Below are positions 1 through 9,328 of a stretch of DNA of 39,608 bases, in pieces. Source of the DNA: Streptomyces caeruleatus (GTDB lineage Bacteria; Actinomycetota; Actinomycetes; Streptomycetales; Streptomycetaceae). Under the pieces are notes generated by a model that searched no databases, had not been told where the DNA came from, and saw only the letters and a list, made by a program, of their open reading frames with translations. The stretch lies in the NCBI RefSeq assembly GCF_001514235.1, contig NZ_KQ948952.1:1-39608 (forward strand), given 5' to 3'. How positions within the stretch are numbered: position 1 is the first letter of the stretch; the number at the start of each line of letters is the position of its first letter. The position numbers and the translations under genes were made by a program.

Positions 1-156
1 GCCCTGTGCGGGTGGGTGGGGGTTGGGGGCGGTCTCGTCCTCAAAGACGCCGGGCGGGCTGACAGGGCCCGGACCGGCGCCGAAAGCGGGCGCCTCCACC
101 CGAGTGGCTCCCCGCGCCACACCCACCCCCTATGTCGCGTTTGTCTGATTAGCGCG

Positions 157-162
157 TATCGT
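157..162 (+). promoter_or_regulatory. -10 hexamer TATCGT, leaderless start
   Basis: TATCGT lies six bases before the ATG at 169 and no Shine-Dalgarno sequence is present. A transcript starting about seven bases after the hexamer would begin at the start codon. No good -35 is visible. Confidence 0.45.
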
Positions 163-168
163 CACCGC

Positions 169-861
169 ATGCCCACGCCCTACGGATCCCGCGGCGGCAT
201 GGCGTTCGGCGCGGAGGAGCTGCGTGTGCTCCGCCGCGCCCTCGCCCTCGCCCTCAACCCCCGCCCCGCCTCCCCCGAGGAGGTCCAGGCCTGTCTCCGT
301 CTCGCCGAGTCCCTCGACGAGGCGATGCGCGAGGGCGCCCGGCTGCGTGCCTTCCTGGTGGCCGACCTCGCCCGCTACCGCGCCGCCCTCCCCGGCACCG
401 CAGCCGGCTACCTCACCCTCCTCGAGGAGGCCCTCGGGGCCGGCTACCACCCCGAACCCGCCGACCTCAACGCCCTGCGTGCCCTGCGCGGCAACCCCGC
501 CGCGGCCACCCTCCTCCAGGCCGTACGAGCCCGCCTAGCGCCCGGCAGGCCCGGCGCCGTCCGCCCGGCCGTCCCCGCGTCCCGTACGCACCTCCTGGCC
601 CTCCCCGGCGGCCTCTCCGAGCCGACCGCCCCCCGCCTCCCGGTCGACCTCCCCGCCCAGGCCGCAGGCAGCCAGGACCCCGCCAAGCAGCCCCGCAAGA
701 AGCCCGCCGAACGCCCGGCCGCCCCCAAACCCGCCCCCGCCCCAGGCCCCCAGCCCACCCCCAAGCCGCACCGCCCCATCCCCACCCCCGGCGAGGTCTT
801 CCCCCGCCGCAAACCGGCCCCGCCCTCCGAAACCACGCCCCAGCAGCTCGCCGCAGGCTGA
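169..861 (+). CDS. Hypothetical protein with Pro/Ala/Lys-rich tail
   Basis: A 230-residue protein of unknown function. The first 130 residues are Ala/Leu/Arg-rich and predicted helical (for example EELRVLRRALALAL and ACLRLAESLDEAMREG), and look like one folded domain. From about residue 140 it becomes a disordered Pro/Ala/Lys tail. There is no signal peptide or membrane segment. The frame opens further upstream, but the ATG at 169 is chosen because a -10 hexamer sits six bases before it and the upstream codons do not look coding. I recognise no family. The helical half might be a scaffold or cytoskeleton-associated module, but that is a guess. Codon use is typical of the host, with strong third-position GC. 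Confidence 0.75.
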   Translation: MPTPYGSRGGMAFGAEELRVLRRALALALNPRPASPEEVQACLRLAESLDEAMREGARLRAFLVADLARYRAALPGTAAGYLTLLEEALGAGYHPEPADLNALRALRGNPAAATLLQAVRARLAPGRPGAVRPAVPASRTHLLALPGGLSEPTAPRLPVDLPAQAAGSQDPAKQPRKKPAERPAAPKPAPAPGPQPTPKPHRPIPTPGEVFPRRKPAPPSETTPQQLAAG

Positions 862-869
862 GCGCTGGC

Positions 870-875
870 TACCCT
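870..875 (+). promoter_or_regulatory. -10 hexamer TACCCT, leaderless start
   Basis: TACCCT is followed by six bases and then the ATG at 882, with no ribosome binding site. It lies just after the stop codon of the preceding gene. Confidence 0.45.
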
Positions 876-881
876 GGACGC

Positions 882-1061
882 ATGGACTACGTCTCCGCAC
901 TCCTCCCCCCGGTCGTCATGGCCGTGTTCTTCATCGGTGTGATCAGGGTGATCGTGAAGACCCAGGGCGGAGCCAACAAGGCCAAGGAGGACGCGGCCGT
1001 GGACGCCGCCCTCTCGCGCGTGGAGGCCCCCCGCCAGGCTTCCCCGAGCCCGGACGCCTAG
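882..1061 (+). CDS. Small single-pass membrane protein
   Basis: A 59-residue ORF. It has an N-terminal hydrophobic helix at about residues 5-27 (ending in VMAVFFIGVIRVIV), then a short charged helix (NKAKEDAAVDAALSRVE) and a Pro/Ser tail. It probably inserts in the cytoplasmic membrane with the charged tail inside. It lies 20 bases after the previous stop, has its own TACCCT hexamer, and is closed by a strong terminator at 1108-1158, so it ends this transcription unit. Codon bias fits a real gene. Function unknown. Small proteins of this shape are common in Streptomyces. Confidence 0.65.
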   Translation: MDYVSALLPPVVMAVFFIGVIRVIVKTQGGANKAKEDAAVDAALSRVEAPRQASPSPDA

Positions 1062-1107
1062 ACCAGGGCGCCCAGCCCGGGACGTCCGCACCAGGACGCC
1101 CGAACCC

Positions 1108-1158
1108 GGCGTACGACTCCAAGCTGCAACGCTTTCCGAGTCGTACGCCCTTTTTATT
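1108..1158 (+). terminator. Intrinsic terminator after the small membrane protein gene
   Basis: A perfect 12-bp inverted repeat (GGCGTACGACTC at 1108-1119, complement at 1138-1149) with an 18-base loop is followed by CTTTTTATT. A clear U-tract is rare in this GC-rich genome. Confidence 0.9.
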
Positions 1159-1211
1159 CCCGTTTTCCAGAGAAAGTGCCCGTCCGGCACGCCAACACCC
1201 AGATCTCCCAC

Positions 1212-1217
1212 TATTGT
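1212..1217 (+). promoter_or_regulatory. -10 hexamer TATTGT, probable leaderless start
   Basis: TATTGT is followed by eight bases and then the GTG at 1226. No Shine-Dalgarno sequence is seen, so the GTG is probably at or next to the transcript 5' end. Confidence 0.4.
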
Positions 1218-1225
1218 GCTGAGTT

Positions 1226-1840
1226 GTGCCTCGCCCATTGGGAGAACTCGAAGACGCGGTCATGACGCGGGTGTGGAAGTGGAACCGCCCGGTGACCGTT
1301 CGAGAAGTCCTGGAAGATCTCCAGCAGGAACGGTCCATCGCGTACACCACGGTGATGACCGTTTTGGACAATCTCCATCAGAAGGGCTGGGTACGCCGCG
1401 AAGCGGAAGGCCGGGCCTATCGATATGAGGCGGTCTCCACCCGAGCCGCCTACGCCGCGGCCCTGATGAACGACGCCTGGTCCCAGAGCGACAACCCCGC
1501 CGCCGCACTCGTCGCCTTCTTCGGCATGATGAGCGACGAACAGCGCCACGCCCTGCGGGACGCCGTACGCATCGTCCAGGGCCCGGAAACACCCGAACCC
1601 ACGGAACCGCCCGATACACGAGGCGTTACGAGTACGGATACGAGCAGCACCGATACGAGCAGCGTAGATACAGGCAGGCCGGATACGGGCAGCGCCGATA
1701 CGGGCAGGCCACATACGCGCGGCGCCGATACCGACCCCGATACGGCCACCCCGCATACCCGCGCCGATACCGTCCCGGATACCCGCCCCGATACCGCCGA
1801 TGAGAACCCCGCCTCGGCGCAGGAGTCCGACGGGCGATAG
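1226..1840 (+). CDS. BlaI/MecI/CopY-family transcriptional regulator
   Basis: A 204-residue winged-helix regulator. Residues 1-70 carry the BlaI/MecI pattern (LGELEDAVMTRVWKW, TVREVLEDL, AYTTVMTVLDNLHQKGWV), where the recognition helix and wing contact DNA. Residues 75-120 resemble the C-terminal dimerisation helices. Family members repress beta-lactamase or stress genes until cleaved or released, usually with a BlaR-type M56 protease partner. No such gene is adjacent, so this looks like an orphan or a remotely paired regulator. From about residue 128 the family fold is replaced by a Thr/Asp-rich tail built on GATAC repeats. GTG is the start because the family N-terminus MPRPLGELE begins there. 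Confidence 0.88.
   Translation: MPRPLGELEDAVMTRVWKWNRPVTVREVLEDLQQERSIAYTTVMTVLDNLHQKGWVRREAEGRAYRYEAVSTRAAYAAALMNDAWSQSDNPAAALVAFFGMMSDEQRHALRDAVRIVQGPETPEPTEPPDTRGVTSTDTSSTDTSSVDTGRPDTGSADTGRPHTRGADTDPDTATPHTRADTVPDTRPDTADENPASAQESDGR
1608..1803 (+). repeat. Degenerate GATAC repeat inside the BlaI-type gene
   Basis: The pentamer GATAC occurs about 15 times in frame, spaced mostly by 9-21 bases, and encodes Asp-Thr dipeptides separated by Ser, Gly, Arg or Pro. The codon GAT is strongly favoured here, unlike the GAC bias around it, so this looks like slippage-driven expansion. Confidence 0.85.
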
Positions 1841-1843
1841 CGT
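1838..1843 (+). promoter_or_regulatory. -10 hexamer TAGCGT overlapping a stop codon
   Basis: TAGCGT begins with the stop codon of the BlaI-type gene. Six bases later is the ATG at 1850, with no ribosome binding site. This suggests a leaderless transcript for the acetyltransferase. Confidence 0.4.
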
Positions 1844-1849
1844 CCGCTC

Positions 1850-2413
1850 ATGTCAGCAGAGAGTCACTCGGCCGAGAGCCCCGCGGCTCAGAGCCCGGAA
1901 GTCACCGCTAAAGCCATCACCGTCCGGCGGGCCCGTACCGGCGATGTCCCCGCGGTACGTCGTCTCCTTGACGAGTACGTCCGGCGTCGCATCCTGCTCG
2001 ACAAAGCCACGGTGACGCTTTACGAGGACATCCAGGAGTTCTGGGTCGCGGAACGGGACGACAACGGCGAGGTCGTCGGCTGCGGCGCCCTGCACGTGAT
2101 GTGGGAAGACCTCGCGGAAGTCCGCACTCTCGCGGTGAAGCCCGGCCTGAAGGGCGCCGGCGTCGGTCATCAGTTGCTGGAGAAGTTGCTGCACACCGCG
2201 CGCTGGCTCGGCGTTCGACGGGTTTTCTGTCTGACCTTCGAAGAGGACTTCTTCGGCAAGCACGGCTTCGTCGAGATCGGCGAGACACCGGTGGACACCG
2301 ATGTCTACGCGGAGCTGCTGCGTTCCTATGACGAGGGCGTGGCGGAGTTCCTCGGTCTCGAACGAGTGAAACCGAACACCTTGGGCAACAGCCGCATGCT
2401 TCTGCATCTGTGA
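1850..2413 (+). CDS. GNAT N-acetyltransferase, ArgA-like amino-acid acetyltransferase
   Basis: A 187-residue GNAT protein closest in layout to the short actinobacterial glutamate N-acetyltransferases (the type represented by M. tuberculosis Rv2747), which lack the kinase-like domain of classical ArgA. It would transfer acetyl from acetyl-CoA to glutamate, the first step of arginine synthesis. The core starts near residue 25 (ITVRRARTGDVPAVRRLLDEYV). The acetyl-CoA loop is at about 95-112 (VRTLAVKPGLKGAGVGHQLL), followed by VFCLTFEEDFFGKHGF, typical of this subfamily. No arg genes are nearby. The substrate is inferred from the subfamily pattern. Confidence 0.85.
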   Translation: MSAESHSAESPAAQSPEVTAKAITVRRARTGDVPAVRRLLDEYVRRRILLDKATVTLYEDIQEFWVAERDDNGEVVGCGALHVMWEDLAEVRTLAVKPGLKGAGVGHQLLEKLLHTARWLGVRRVFCLTFEEDFFGKHGFVEIGETPVDTDVYAELLRSYDEGVAEFLGLERVKPNTLGNSRMLLHL

Positions 2414-2461
2414 TCGCCGAGGTTCCTCGGCGTTCCGCAACGTCCGCGAGCTTCACCACCC

Positions 2462-2512
2462 CTTCGCCAAGCTTCGCCAAGGGTTCCGCAAGCTTCGTCA
2501 AGCTTCCGGAAG
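2462..2512 (+). repeat. Five imperfect decamer repeats
   Basis: Five consecutive 10-11 base units related to CTTCGCCAAG lie between the acetyltransferase gene and lsr2. The first two units are identical. No coding signal supports translation. Confidence 0.8.
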
Positions 2513-2635
2513 GCGTATTCCGCCCGGACCGCCCGTGCCCGGGTGCCCTATGTCCGAAACGCGCATGTTTCCGGACCGCACTCGACCTGTGGGTCTCTCC
2601 CGGGGGTTTGTGTTTTTCCAGCAAAAGCGGTTTGC

Positions 2636-2665
2636 TTTCCGACGTACTGCAGTACTGCATATAAC
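2636..2665 (+). promoter_or_regulatory. Probable lsr2 promoter with embedded palindrome
   Basis: TTTCCG (2636-2641) and TATAAC (2660-2665) are 18 bases apart. The spacer holds the perfect palindrome GTACTGCAGTAC (2644-2655), placed where a repressor would compete with RNA polymerase. The surrounding 100 bases are richer in A/T than the rest of the window, which could allow Lsr2 autoregulation (inference). Confidence 0.5.
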
Positions 2666-2731
2666 AGGGGACGGCGAAACGGCGGACGCCGCAGACCCCC
2701 GGCCCTCAAGTTATCGATGAAAGGAAATCCG

Positions 2732-3067
2732 GTGGCACAGAAGGTTCAGGTCCTTCTTGTCGACGACCTCGACGGCGGCGAGGCGGACGAGACCGTGACG
2801 TTCGCGCTGGACGGCAAGACGTACGAGATCGATCTCACGACTGCCAATGCGGACAAGCTCCGTGGCCTTCTCGACCCTTACGTGAAGGGCGGCCGTCGTA
2901 CCGGAGGTCGTGCTTCGGGTGGGCGTGGAAAGGCGCGCGCCGCTTCCGGTGGCAGCCAGGACACCGCGCAGATCCGCGCGTGGGCCAAGGAGAACGGTTA
3001 CGAGGTCAACGACCGCGGCCGCGTCCCGGCGACCATTCGCGAGGCGTACGAGAAGGCCAACGCCTGA
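2732..3067 (+). CDS. lsr2: Lsr2 nucleoid-associated protein (H-NS-like silencer)
   Basis: A 111-residue Lsr2. Residues 1-60 form the dimerisation/oligomerisation domain (AQKVQVLLVDDLDGG, TYEIDLTTANADKLRGLL). A Gly/Arg/Ser-rich linker follows at about 62-84. The C-terminal DNA-binding domain (IRAWAKENGYEVNDRGRVPATIREAYEKA) carries the AT-hook-like R-G-R that inserts in the minor groove of AT-rich DNA. Lsr2 bridges and silences AT-rich and acquired genes, including specialised-metabolite clusters in Streptomyces. The GTG at 2732 is chosen because GAAAGGA precedes it at the right distance and the family begins (M)AQKVQV. An in-frame ATG at 2717 would add five residues. Its stop is one base from that of the convergent gene. 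Confidence 0.97.
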   Translation: MAQKVQVLLVDDLDGGEADETVTFALDGKTYEIDLTTANADKLRGLLDPYVKGGRRTGGRASGGRGKARAASGGSQDTAQIRAWAKENGYEVNDRGRVPATIREAYEKANA

Positions 3068-3068
3068 T

Positions 3069-3779
3069 CTACGGACAGGCCGACGACTGGGCGCACGCGC
3101 GTCGCAGCCACAGTCGGTGGCACCGCGTTGCCACCGTGTCCAGAACCCGCACGAGATCGGGGGCGCCCCCAACGCCCCCCAGAGCCGACAGCGTCGGCAG
3201 CGAGGCCTCGACCTCGCCCCCAGGCTCGGGGGGCCGCAGCCACACGGCGGCCCCCTGTACTGAAGCCCGGCGGTCCAGGGGGAGCGGTCGCGCCCCGCGG
3301 GGCCCCGGCAGGCCGGCCCGCCACTGCCGCACGGCCCCCCTCGGCGCCTGGTCGACGGGACGCCGTACGGCCGACAGCGGCCGCTGCCCGGGCGGCAGGG
3401 GTGCCTCCATGAGATCGCCCTCGCCGAGCGCCGTCAGGTCCAGGGGCAGTGCGCCCCACTCCAGCCAGTCCAGCACCCCCGGCACCTCCTCGGCGCTGCC
3501 CGCGGCCAGGAGCAGTCGCATCCGGTCGCCCTGGACGGCCACCGGCGACAGCGCCGTCAGATGCCGCAGTGCCGCGAGGCCCGCCTCGGCCGGGACGTCC
3601 AGGACGTCGAAGCACGGACCCACGCGAAGCAGCGGCGGCGATCCGGGTGCTGCGGGCACCACCGGCCAGCCCAGTTCGTTCTCGTACCACCGGCGGACCT
3701 GATCGCTCGGATCGAGCGGCCGACGGGGGAGGGGGATCGTGGCGGGGTCCGGGAGAGTCGCGGGGCGCATGCCAGCCAT
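3069..3779 (-). CDS. SCO3374-family protein
   Basis: A 236-residue cytoplasmic protein that lies between lsr2 and clpC, as in the Streptomyces family named after S. coelicolor SCO3374 (recognised from position and sequence; function unproven). Visible features are an N-terminal stretch DPSDQVRRWYENELGWPVVP, reminiscent of the start of prim-pol-type (bifunctional DNA primase/polymerase) domains, followed by VGPCFDVLDVPAEAG and an Ala/Leu-rich middle with LLLAAGSAEEVPGVLDWLEWG. The C-terminal third is Arg/Pro-rich with WLRPPEPG. Start choice is uncertain: ATG 3779 is listed. A GTG at 3794, six bases after a TACGCC hexamer, would add five residues. It converges on lsr2 with one base between the stops. 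Confidence 0.75.
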   Translation of the reverse strand: MAGMRPATLPDPATIPLPRRPLDPSDQVRRWYENELGWPVVPAAPGSPPLLRVGPCFDVLDVPAEAGLAALRHLTALSPVAVQGDRMRLLLAAGSAEEVPGVLDWLEWGALPLDLTALGEGDLMEAPLPPGQRPLSAVRRPVDQAPRGAVRQWRAGLPGPRGARPLPLDRRASVQGAAVWLRPPEPGGEVEASLPTLSALGGVGGAPDLVRVLDTVATRCHRLWLRRACAQSSACP

Positions 3780-3885
3780 GCCAAGTGAAACCACCGAAAA
3801 GGCGTACGGGTTACGCTGGGTGTTCCGACGTATGCGCAGAGTGTCGAAAAAGGGGGCGCGCGGGGGTGTGGGGTGGCGCAAGGTT

Positions 3886-3899
3886 GTTCGCCCGTAGCG
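3886..3899 (+). promoter_or_regulatory. ClgR binding site
   Basis: GTTCGC, five bases, then GCG exactly matches the ClgR consensus I recall for Streptomyces clp and lon promoters. It lies in the divergent region between the SCO3374-type gene and clpC, about 310 bases before the clpC start. Confidence 0.65.
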
Positions 3900-4037
3900 G
3901 AGGGAACCGGGGGGCGCGGCATGGAGTGTCAGTCCCAGCGGGTAAGACATCCCTAGTGGGAGGGGGCGACACGCAGGACAGTGGGTCTCACGTTCGCCAT
4001 CGGCGTACTGATGGTGAGGGTAACCACCTGGCCTGCG

Positions 4038-4063
4038 GGAACATCGTCTCGCACCATCGGGTT
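4038..4063 (+). promoter_or_regulatory. SigR-type promoter of clpC
   Basis: GGAAC (4038-4042, preceded by G) and GTT (4061-4063) are 18 bases apart, matching the SigR/SigH thiol-stress consensus GGAAY-N18-GTT. Transcription would start near 4070, giving a leader of about 140 bases. Members of the clp family belong to the S. coelicolor SigR regulon as I recall it. Confidence 0.65.
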
Positions 4064-4125
4064 GGAGCAGATGTCGGCGTCACGGGTCAGGAGGCCATCG
4101 ACGGTGTCGGCAGTTGGAATGAGCG

Positions 4126-4142
4126 GTCCCCGCTTGCGGGAC
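4126..4142. promoter_or_regulatory. Inverted repeat in the clpC leader
   Basis: GTCCC (4126-4130) and GGGAC (4138-4142) flank a short GC-rich loop in the predicted clpC 5' leader, 68 bases before the start codon. It could be an RNA hairpin or a protein site. Confidence 0.35.
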
Positions 4143-4209
4143 TAAGCTGCGGAAGGACAGGGAGGGGAAGTTCCCCCCACTGCCTGACCGCTCTGAGGAG
4201 CGATTAACG

Positions 4210-6738
<2,529 letters not shown>

Positions 6739-6760
6739 CCCCCTGGGGGTTGAGCCGAAG

Positions 6761-6795
6761 AAAGGGGCCGGTGCTCTTGGAGCGCCGGCCCCTTT
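6761..6795. terminator. Terminator between clpC and the HAD phosphatase gene
   Basis: A 16-bp stem (AAAGGGGCCGGTGCTC against AGCGCCGGCCCCTTT with one G-T wobble) and a tetraloop lie between the convergent genes. The A and T ends let it work in both directions. Confidence 0.9.
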
Positions 6796-6814
6796 CGCAT
6801 GCCCAAAGGGGGGC

Positions 6815-7450
6815 TTACGACAGCTGTCCGTCGTAGTCCGGCAGCTTGTACGTCTTCTCGGCGTGGCCGCCCGACAGGTCGGTGGCGCTGTTGCCGACGT
6901 TCGCGATGATCGTGTAGCCCTTGTTCTCGATGGCGACGCGCTGGGCCGTCTTGTACTCGGCGACGTTCTTGAACAGGTCGAGGAAGTTGCGCACGTACAG
7001 GCCGGAGACCTGGTAACCGACGTGCTTGAGGTTGTAGTCGGTCACCGAGGCGATGATGCCCGGCCGGGCGGTCACGAAGAACAGGGAGACGCCGTGCTCC
7101 TGGGCGTACTTGGCGACCTCCAGAACCGGGCGGTTGGCCGGCTGCGGGTAGCTGAAGCCGAAGTCCGTCTCCAGGGTGGTGTTGTCGATGTCGAAGACGA
7201 TCGCCTGCTTCTCACCCGGCTTGGTGCCGGCGATCCGCTGCTTCAGATAGGGCAGCGCCTGGTTCATGACCGCCTGGCAGTCCTGCTGCCAGGTGCCGTA
7301 GTCGACGTCCTCGGCGGCGGCGGTGGAGGTGGAGGTGCTCGTCGCGGTGGCGGGCGTCGCGGCCTCGGCGGGGACCGCGAGGGCCACGAGGGCGGCCGCG
7401 GAGACGGTGCCGACCGCTATCCGGTGCGCCCAGGGGCGGCGAAGCGTCAT
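6815..7450 (-). CDS. Secreted HAD-family acid phosphatase
   Basis: A 211-residue exported phosphatase of the class B acid phosphatase/HAD group. A signal peptide spans residues 1-30 (LRRPWAHR, hydrophobic core, cleavage after AEA). A Thr/Ser-rich linker follows. The HAD motifs are all present: motif I FDIDNTTLE (nucleophile and acid Asp), motif II FVTARPG, motif III Lys in EYKTAQR and motif IV NVGNSATDL. It would release phosphate from small phosphoesters outside the membrane. The ATG at 7450 has GAGAGGA upstream. No PHO-box-like direct repeat was seen in its upstream region, so phosphate control is not supported by what I can read. It converges with clpC. Confidence 0.9.
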   Translation of the reverse strand: MTLRRPWAHRIAVGTVSAAALVALAVPAEAATPATATSTSTSTAAAEDVDYGTWQQDCQAVMNQALPYLKQRIAGTKPGEKQAIVFDIDNTTLETDFGFSYPQPANRPVLEVAKYAQEHGVSLFFVTARPGIIASVTDYNLKHVGYQVSGLYVRNFLDLFKNVAEYKTAQRVAIENKGYTIIANVGNSATDLSGGHAEKTYKLPDYDGQLS

Positions 7451-7967
7451 GTGGGGGGTCCTCTCACGTCACGTGCGCTGTGTTGTTGTCGCGTGCATGT
7501 TCGTGGGCGGGGATGGCGTGAGGGGAAAGATAGGGTTACTGAGCGGTAAGTCGCTAGAGGTGTGCGTCACATGACGCGGTTGAACTTGTCGTGGGCGGCT
7601 TTCCGAGGGCACTCCGTGGGCCGCGTCGACGGCGTAGCGCCCGTCACATTCCGGGGTCTCGTGATTGCGCTCAGCGGTGACATGCCGCACAGGCGATTTG
7701 TCCGTTACTAGTGGGAATAGTGGAAACGGACGTAGGGAGAAAGCGGACTTATTACGCCGAAGTCGTCCGTAGGTTTCGGTATCCGTACTGGTTCGTCCGG
7801 AATAGCCGCTCTGTCAAGATGCGGTGATTTTTATGGGGGAGTACTAGCTTCCGTCGTAGATAGAGGGTTTTGGCCAGCGGCGGGGTCGGGGTTACCAAGG
7901 GATGGCCATCCGGCGAATGCCTGTGCGTCGGGTGGTTTCCCTTGTCGTCTTCCCCATGAGGTTTCGC
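7451..7967. other. Divergent intergenic region
   Basis: These 517 bases separate the divergent phosphatase and peptidase genes. No ORF with host codon bias is present. A possible stem-loop has arms GTCCGTT (7700-7706) and AACGGAC (7725-7731). The segment 7820-7860 is relatively AT-rich and contains TACTAG, a possible -10 for the peptidase gene. Several CGTCCG repeats lie at 7765-7800. I could not match a known riboswitch. Confidence 0.5.
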
Positions 7968-8573
7968 ATGTCCCCGCGCTTCTCCTTCCGTTCGTCCCGT
8001 ACGTCCACCTTCCGCACCCGTGCCGCTGTGCTGGCCGCCGGCCTGGGGGCCTCGGTCGTGCTGGGCGCCGGAGGCGCGGTCGCCGCCGAGATGACGTCCG
8101 CCCCCGCTGCCGCCACCGCCGTGCAGGCGCAGAGCGCCGCCGCGAAGAAGGCCGCGTCCTGGGTCAGCCCGGTGAAGAAGTACACGAAGTCCGCCAGCTT
8201 CGCGCAGGCCGGCGGCATGTGGCAGTCCACCCACAGCGGTCAGGACTTCGCCGTCCCGAGCGGCACCGACGTCATGGCCGCGCACGGCGGCACGGTCGTC
8301 AAGGCCGGCGGCAACGGCGCCGGTGACGGCCCCGCGTACGGCAACGCCATCGTCATCAAGCACGGCAACGGCACGTACTCCCAGTACGCCCACCTGTCGC
8401 GCATCGACGTGAAGGTCGGCCAGGTCGTCAAGACCGGCCAGCACATAGCCCGCTCCGGCAACACCGGGAACTCCAGCGGCCCGCACCTGCACTTCGAGAT
8501 CCGTAAGACCGCCAACTACGGCTCCGCCATCGACCCGGTGGCCTTCCTGCGGGCCAATGGTCTGAAGATCTGA
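7968..8573 (+). CDS. Secreted M23-family (LytM) peptidase
   Basis: A 201-residue exported zinc metallopeptidase, probably cutting peptidoglycan cross-bridges or stem peptides. A long signal peptide (about 1-45, Arg/Ser-rich then hydrophobic AAVLAAGLGASVVLGAG, cleavage near AVAA) is followed by an Ala-rich linker. The LytM domain holds the zinc ligands in HSGQDFAVPSGT (HxxxD) and HLHFEI (HxH), with the typical QYAHLSRIDVKVGQVV between them. The ATG at 7968 is chosen because GAGG lies six bases before it. In-frame ATGs at 7956 and 7902 would lengthen the N-terminus. A variable repeat spans its stop codon. Confidence 0.92.
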   Translation: MSPRFSFRSSRTSTFRTRAAVLAAGLGASVVLGAGGAVAAEMTSAPAAATAVQAQSAAAKKAASWVSPVKKYTKSASFAQAGGMWQSTHSGQDFAVPSGTDVMAAHGGTVVKAGGNGAGDGPAYGNAIVIKHGNGTYSQYAHLSRIDVKVGQVVKTGQHIARSGNTGNSSGPHLHFEIRKTANYGSAIDPVAFLRANGLKI

Positions 8574-8618
8574 TCCGAGATCTGTAGATCTATAGATCTG
8601 AAGATCCGGGATCCGGAG
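8561..8618. repeat. Stop-spanning GATC-rich repeat and palindromes
   Basis: TCTGAAGATC occurs at 8561-8570 (in the coding region, just before the TGA) and again at 8597-8606, with related AGATCT units between. AGATCTATAGATCT is a perfect palindrome. It may act as a bidirectional terminator between convergent genes. Confidence 0.7.
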
Positions 8619-8622
8619 TCGG

Positions 8623-9210
8623 TCAGGCGCCCTTGTGCGCCTGGGTGATCAGATCGATGGCGACCTCCAGGACGGCCTCGCGCTTCTCCTCGGGGTCGCC
8701 TTCGACGTCCTTCATCACGAACATCCCGGCGTGCATCGTGAACAGGGCGCTGATGCAGCGCACCTGGTCGACCAGATCGGCGTCCGGGTCGATGACGATG
8801 TCGCGCATGCCGATCATGCGGTTCTTGAACATCTCGCCGATGCTCAGTTCGCGGACGGTCGCCTGGTTCTCCTGCATGAACCGGAACAGCGGTTCCGCGT
8901 CGATCAGCGCCTGGTGGTAGCGCCGTACGATCTCCTGCTTGGTCTCCAGGGAGTGCGGCTGGCGCCTGCCCCACTCGATCAGGTCCTCGATCGGCCTCGT
9001 CAGATCCTCGAAGAGGCTGACGATGATCTCTTCCTTGGTCTTGAAGTGGTAGTACAGGGCCGCCTTCGTGACGTCCAGGCGCTCGGCGATCTCGCGCAGG
9101 GAGGTCTTCTCGTAGCCCTGCTCGGCGAAGAGTTCGAGGGCTACGTCCTGGATGCGCTGGCGGGTGTTCCCGCGGCGCCGCTGTTTGGTGCCGTCCATGG
9201 TGCCGCCCAT
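8623..9210 (-). CDS. TetR-family repressor of the adjacent MFS exporter
   Basis: A 195-residue TetR regulator. The N-terminal helix-turn-helix is clear (RQRIQDVALELFAEQGYEKTSLREIAERLDVTKAALYYHFKTKEEI). The C-terminal ligand-binding half is all-helical. It is divergent from an MFS exporter gene, and the 119-base gap contains a long inverted repeat, the expected operator. The likely model is that it represses the exporter and itself until an inducer, perhaps a drug or endogenous metabolite, binds. The ATG at 9210 is chosen, with AAGAGG upstream. The frame stays open to 9288, but that extension would cross the operator. Confidence 0.9.
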   Translation of the reverse strand: MGGTMDGTKQRRRGNTRQRIQDVALELFAEQGYEKTSLREIAERLDVTKAALYYHFKTKEEIIVSLFEDLTRPIEDLIEWGRRQPHSLETKQEIVRRYHQALIDAEPLFRFMQENQATVRELSIGEMFKNRMIGMRDIVIDPDADLVDQVRCISALFTMHAGMFVMKDVEGDPEEKREAVLEVAIDLITQAHKGA

Positions 9211-9236
9211 CCTCGTGCCTCTTGGCTTTCCACAAA

Positions 9237-9309
9237 ACTTACTTGACGCCCGGCTAGTTACGCATCTACCTTCCCGGAGTGTAGACAACTAGCCGGGCGG
9301 CAAGTAAGT
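9237..9309. promoter_or_regulatory. Long inverted repeat, TetR operator with promoter
   Basis: Arms of 23 bases at 9237-9259 and 9287-9309 match at 22 positions, with a 27-base spacer. On the plus strand TTGACG (9244-9249) and TACCTT (9267-9272) are 17 bases apart, so a bound repressor would cover the exporter -35. The second arm lies just before the exporter start. Confidence 0.85.
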
Positions 9310-9328
9310 GGCCGGGGGAGTGGGAATC

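Noticed and set aside
7690..7967. c-di-AMP (ydaO-type) riboswitch before the M23 peptidase gene
   Set aside because: Such riboswitches precede many streptomycete wall hydrolases, but I could not find the conserved core blocks or the long P1 stem here. A covariance-model search would settle it.
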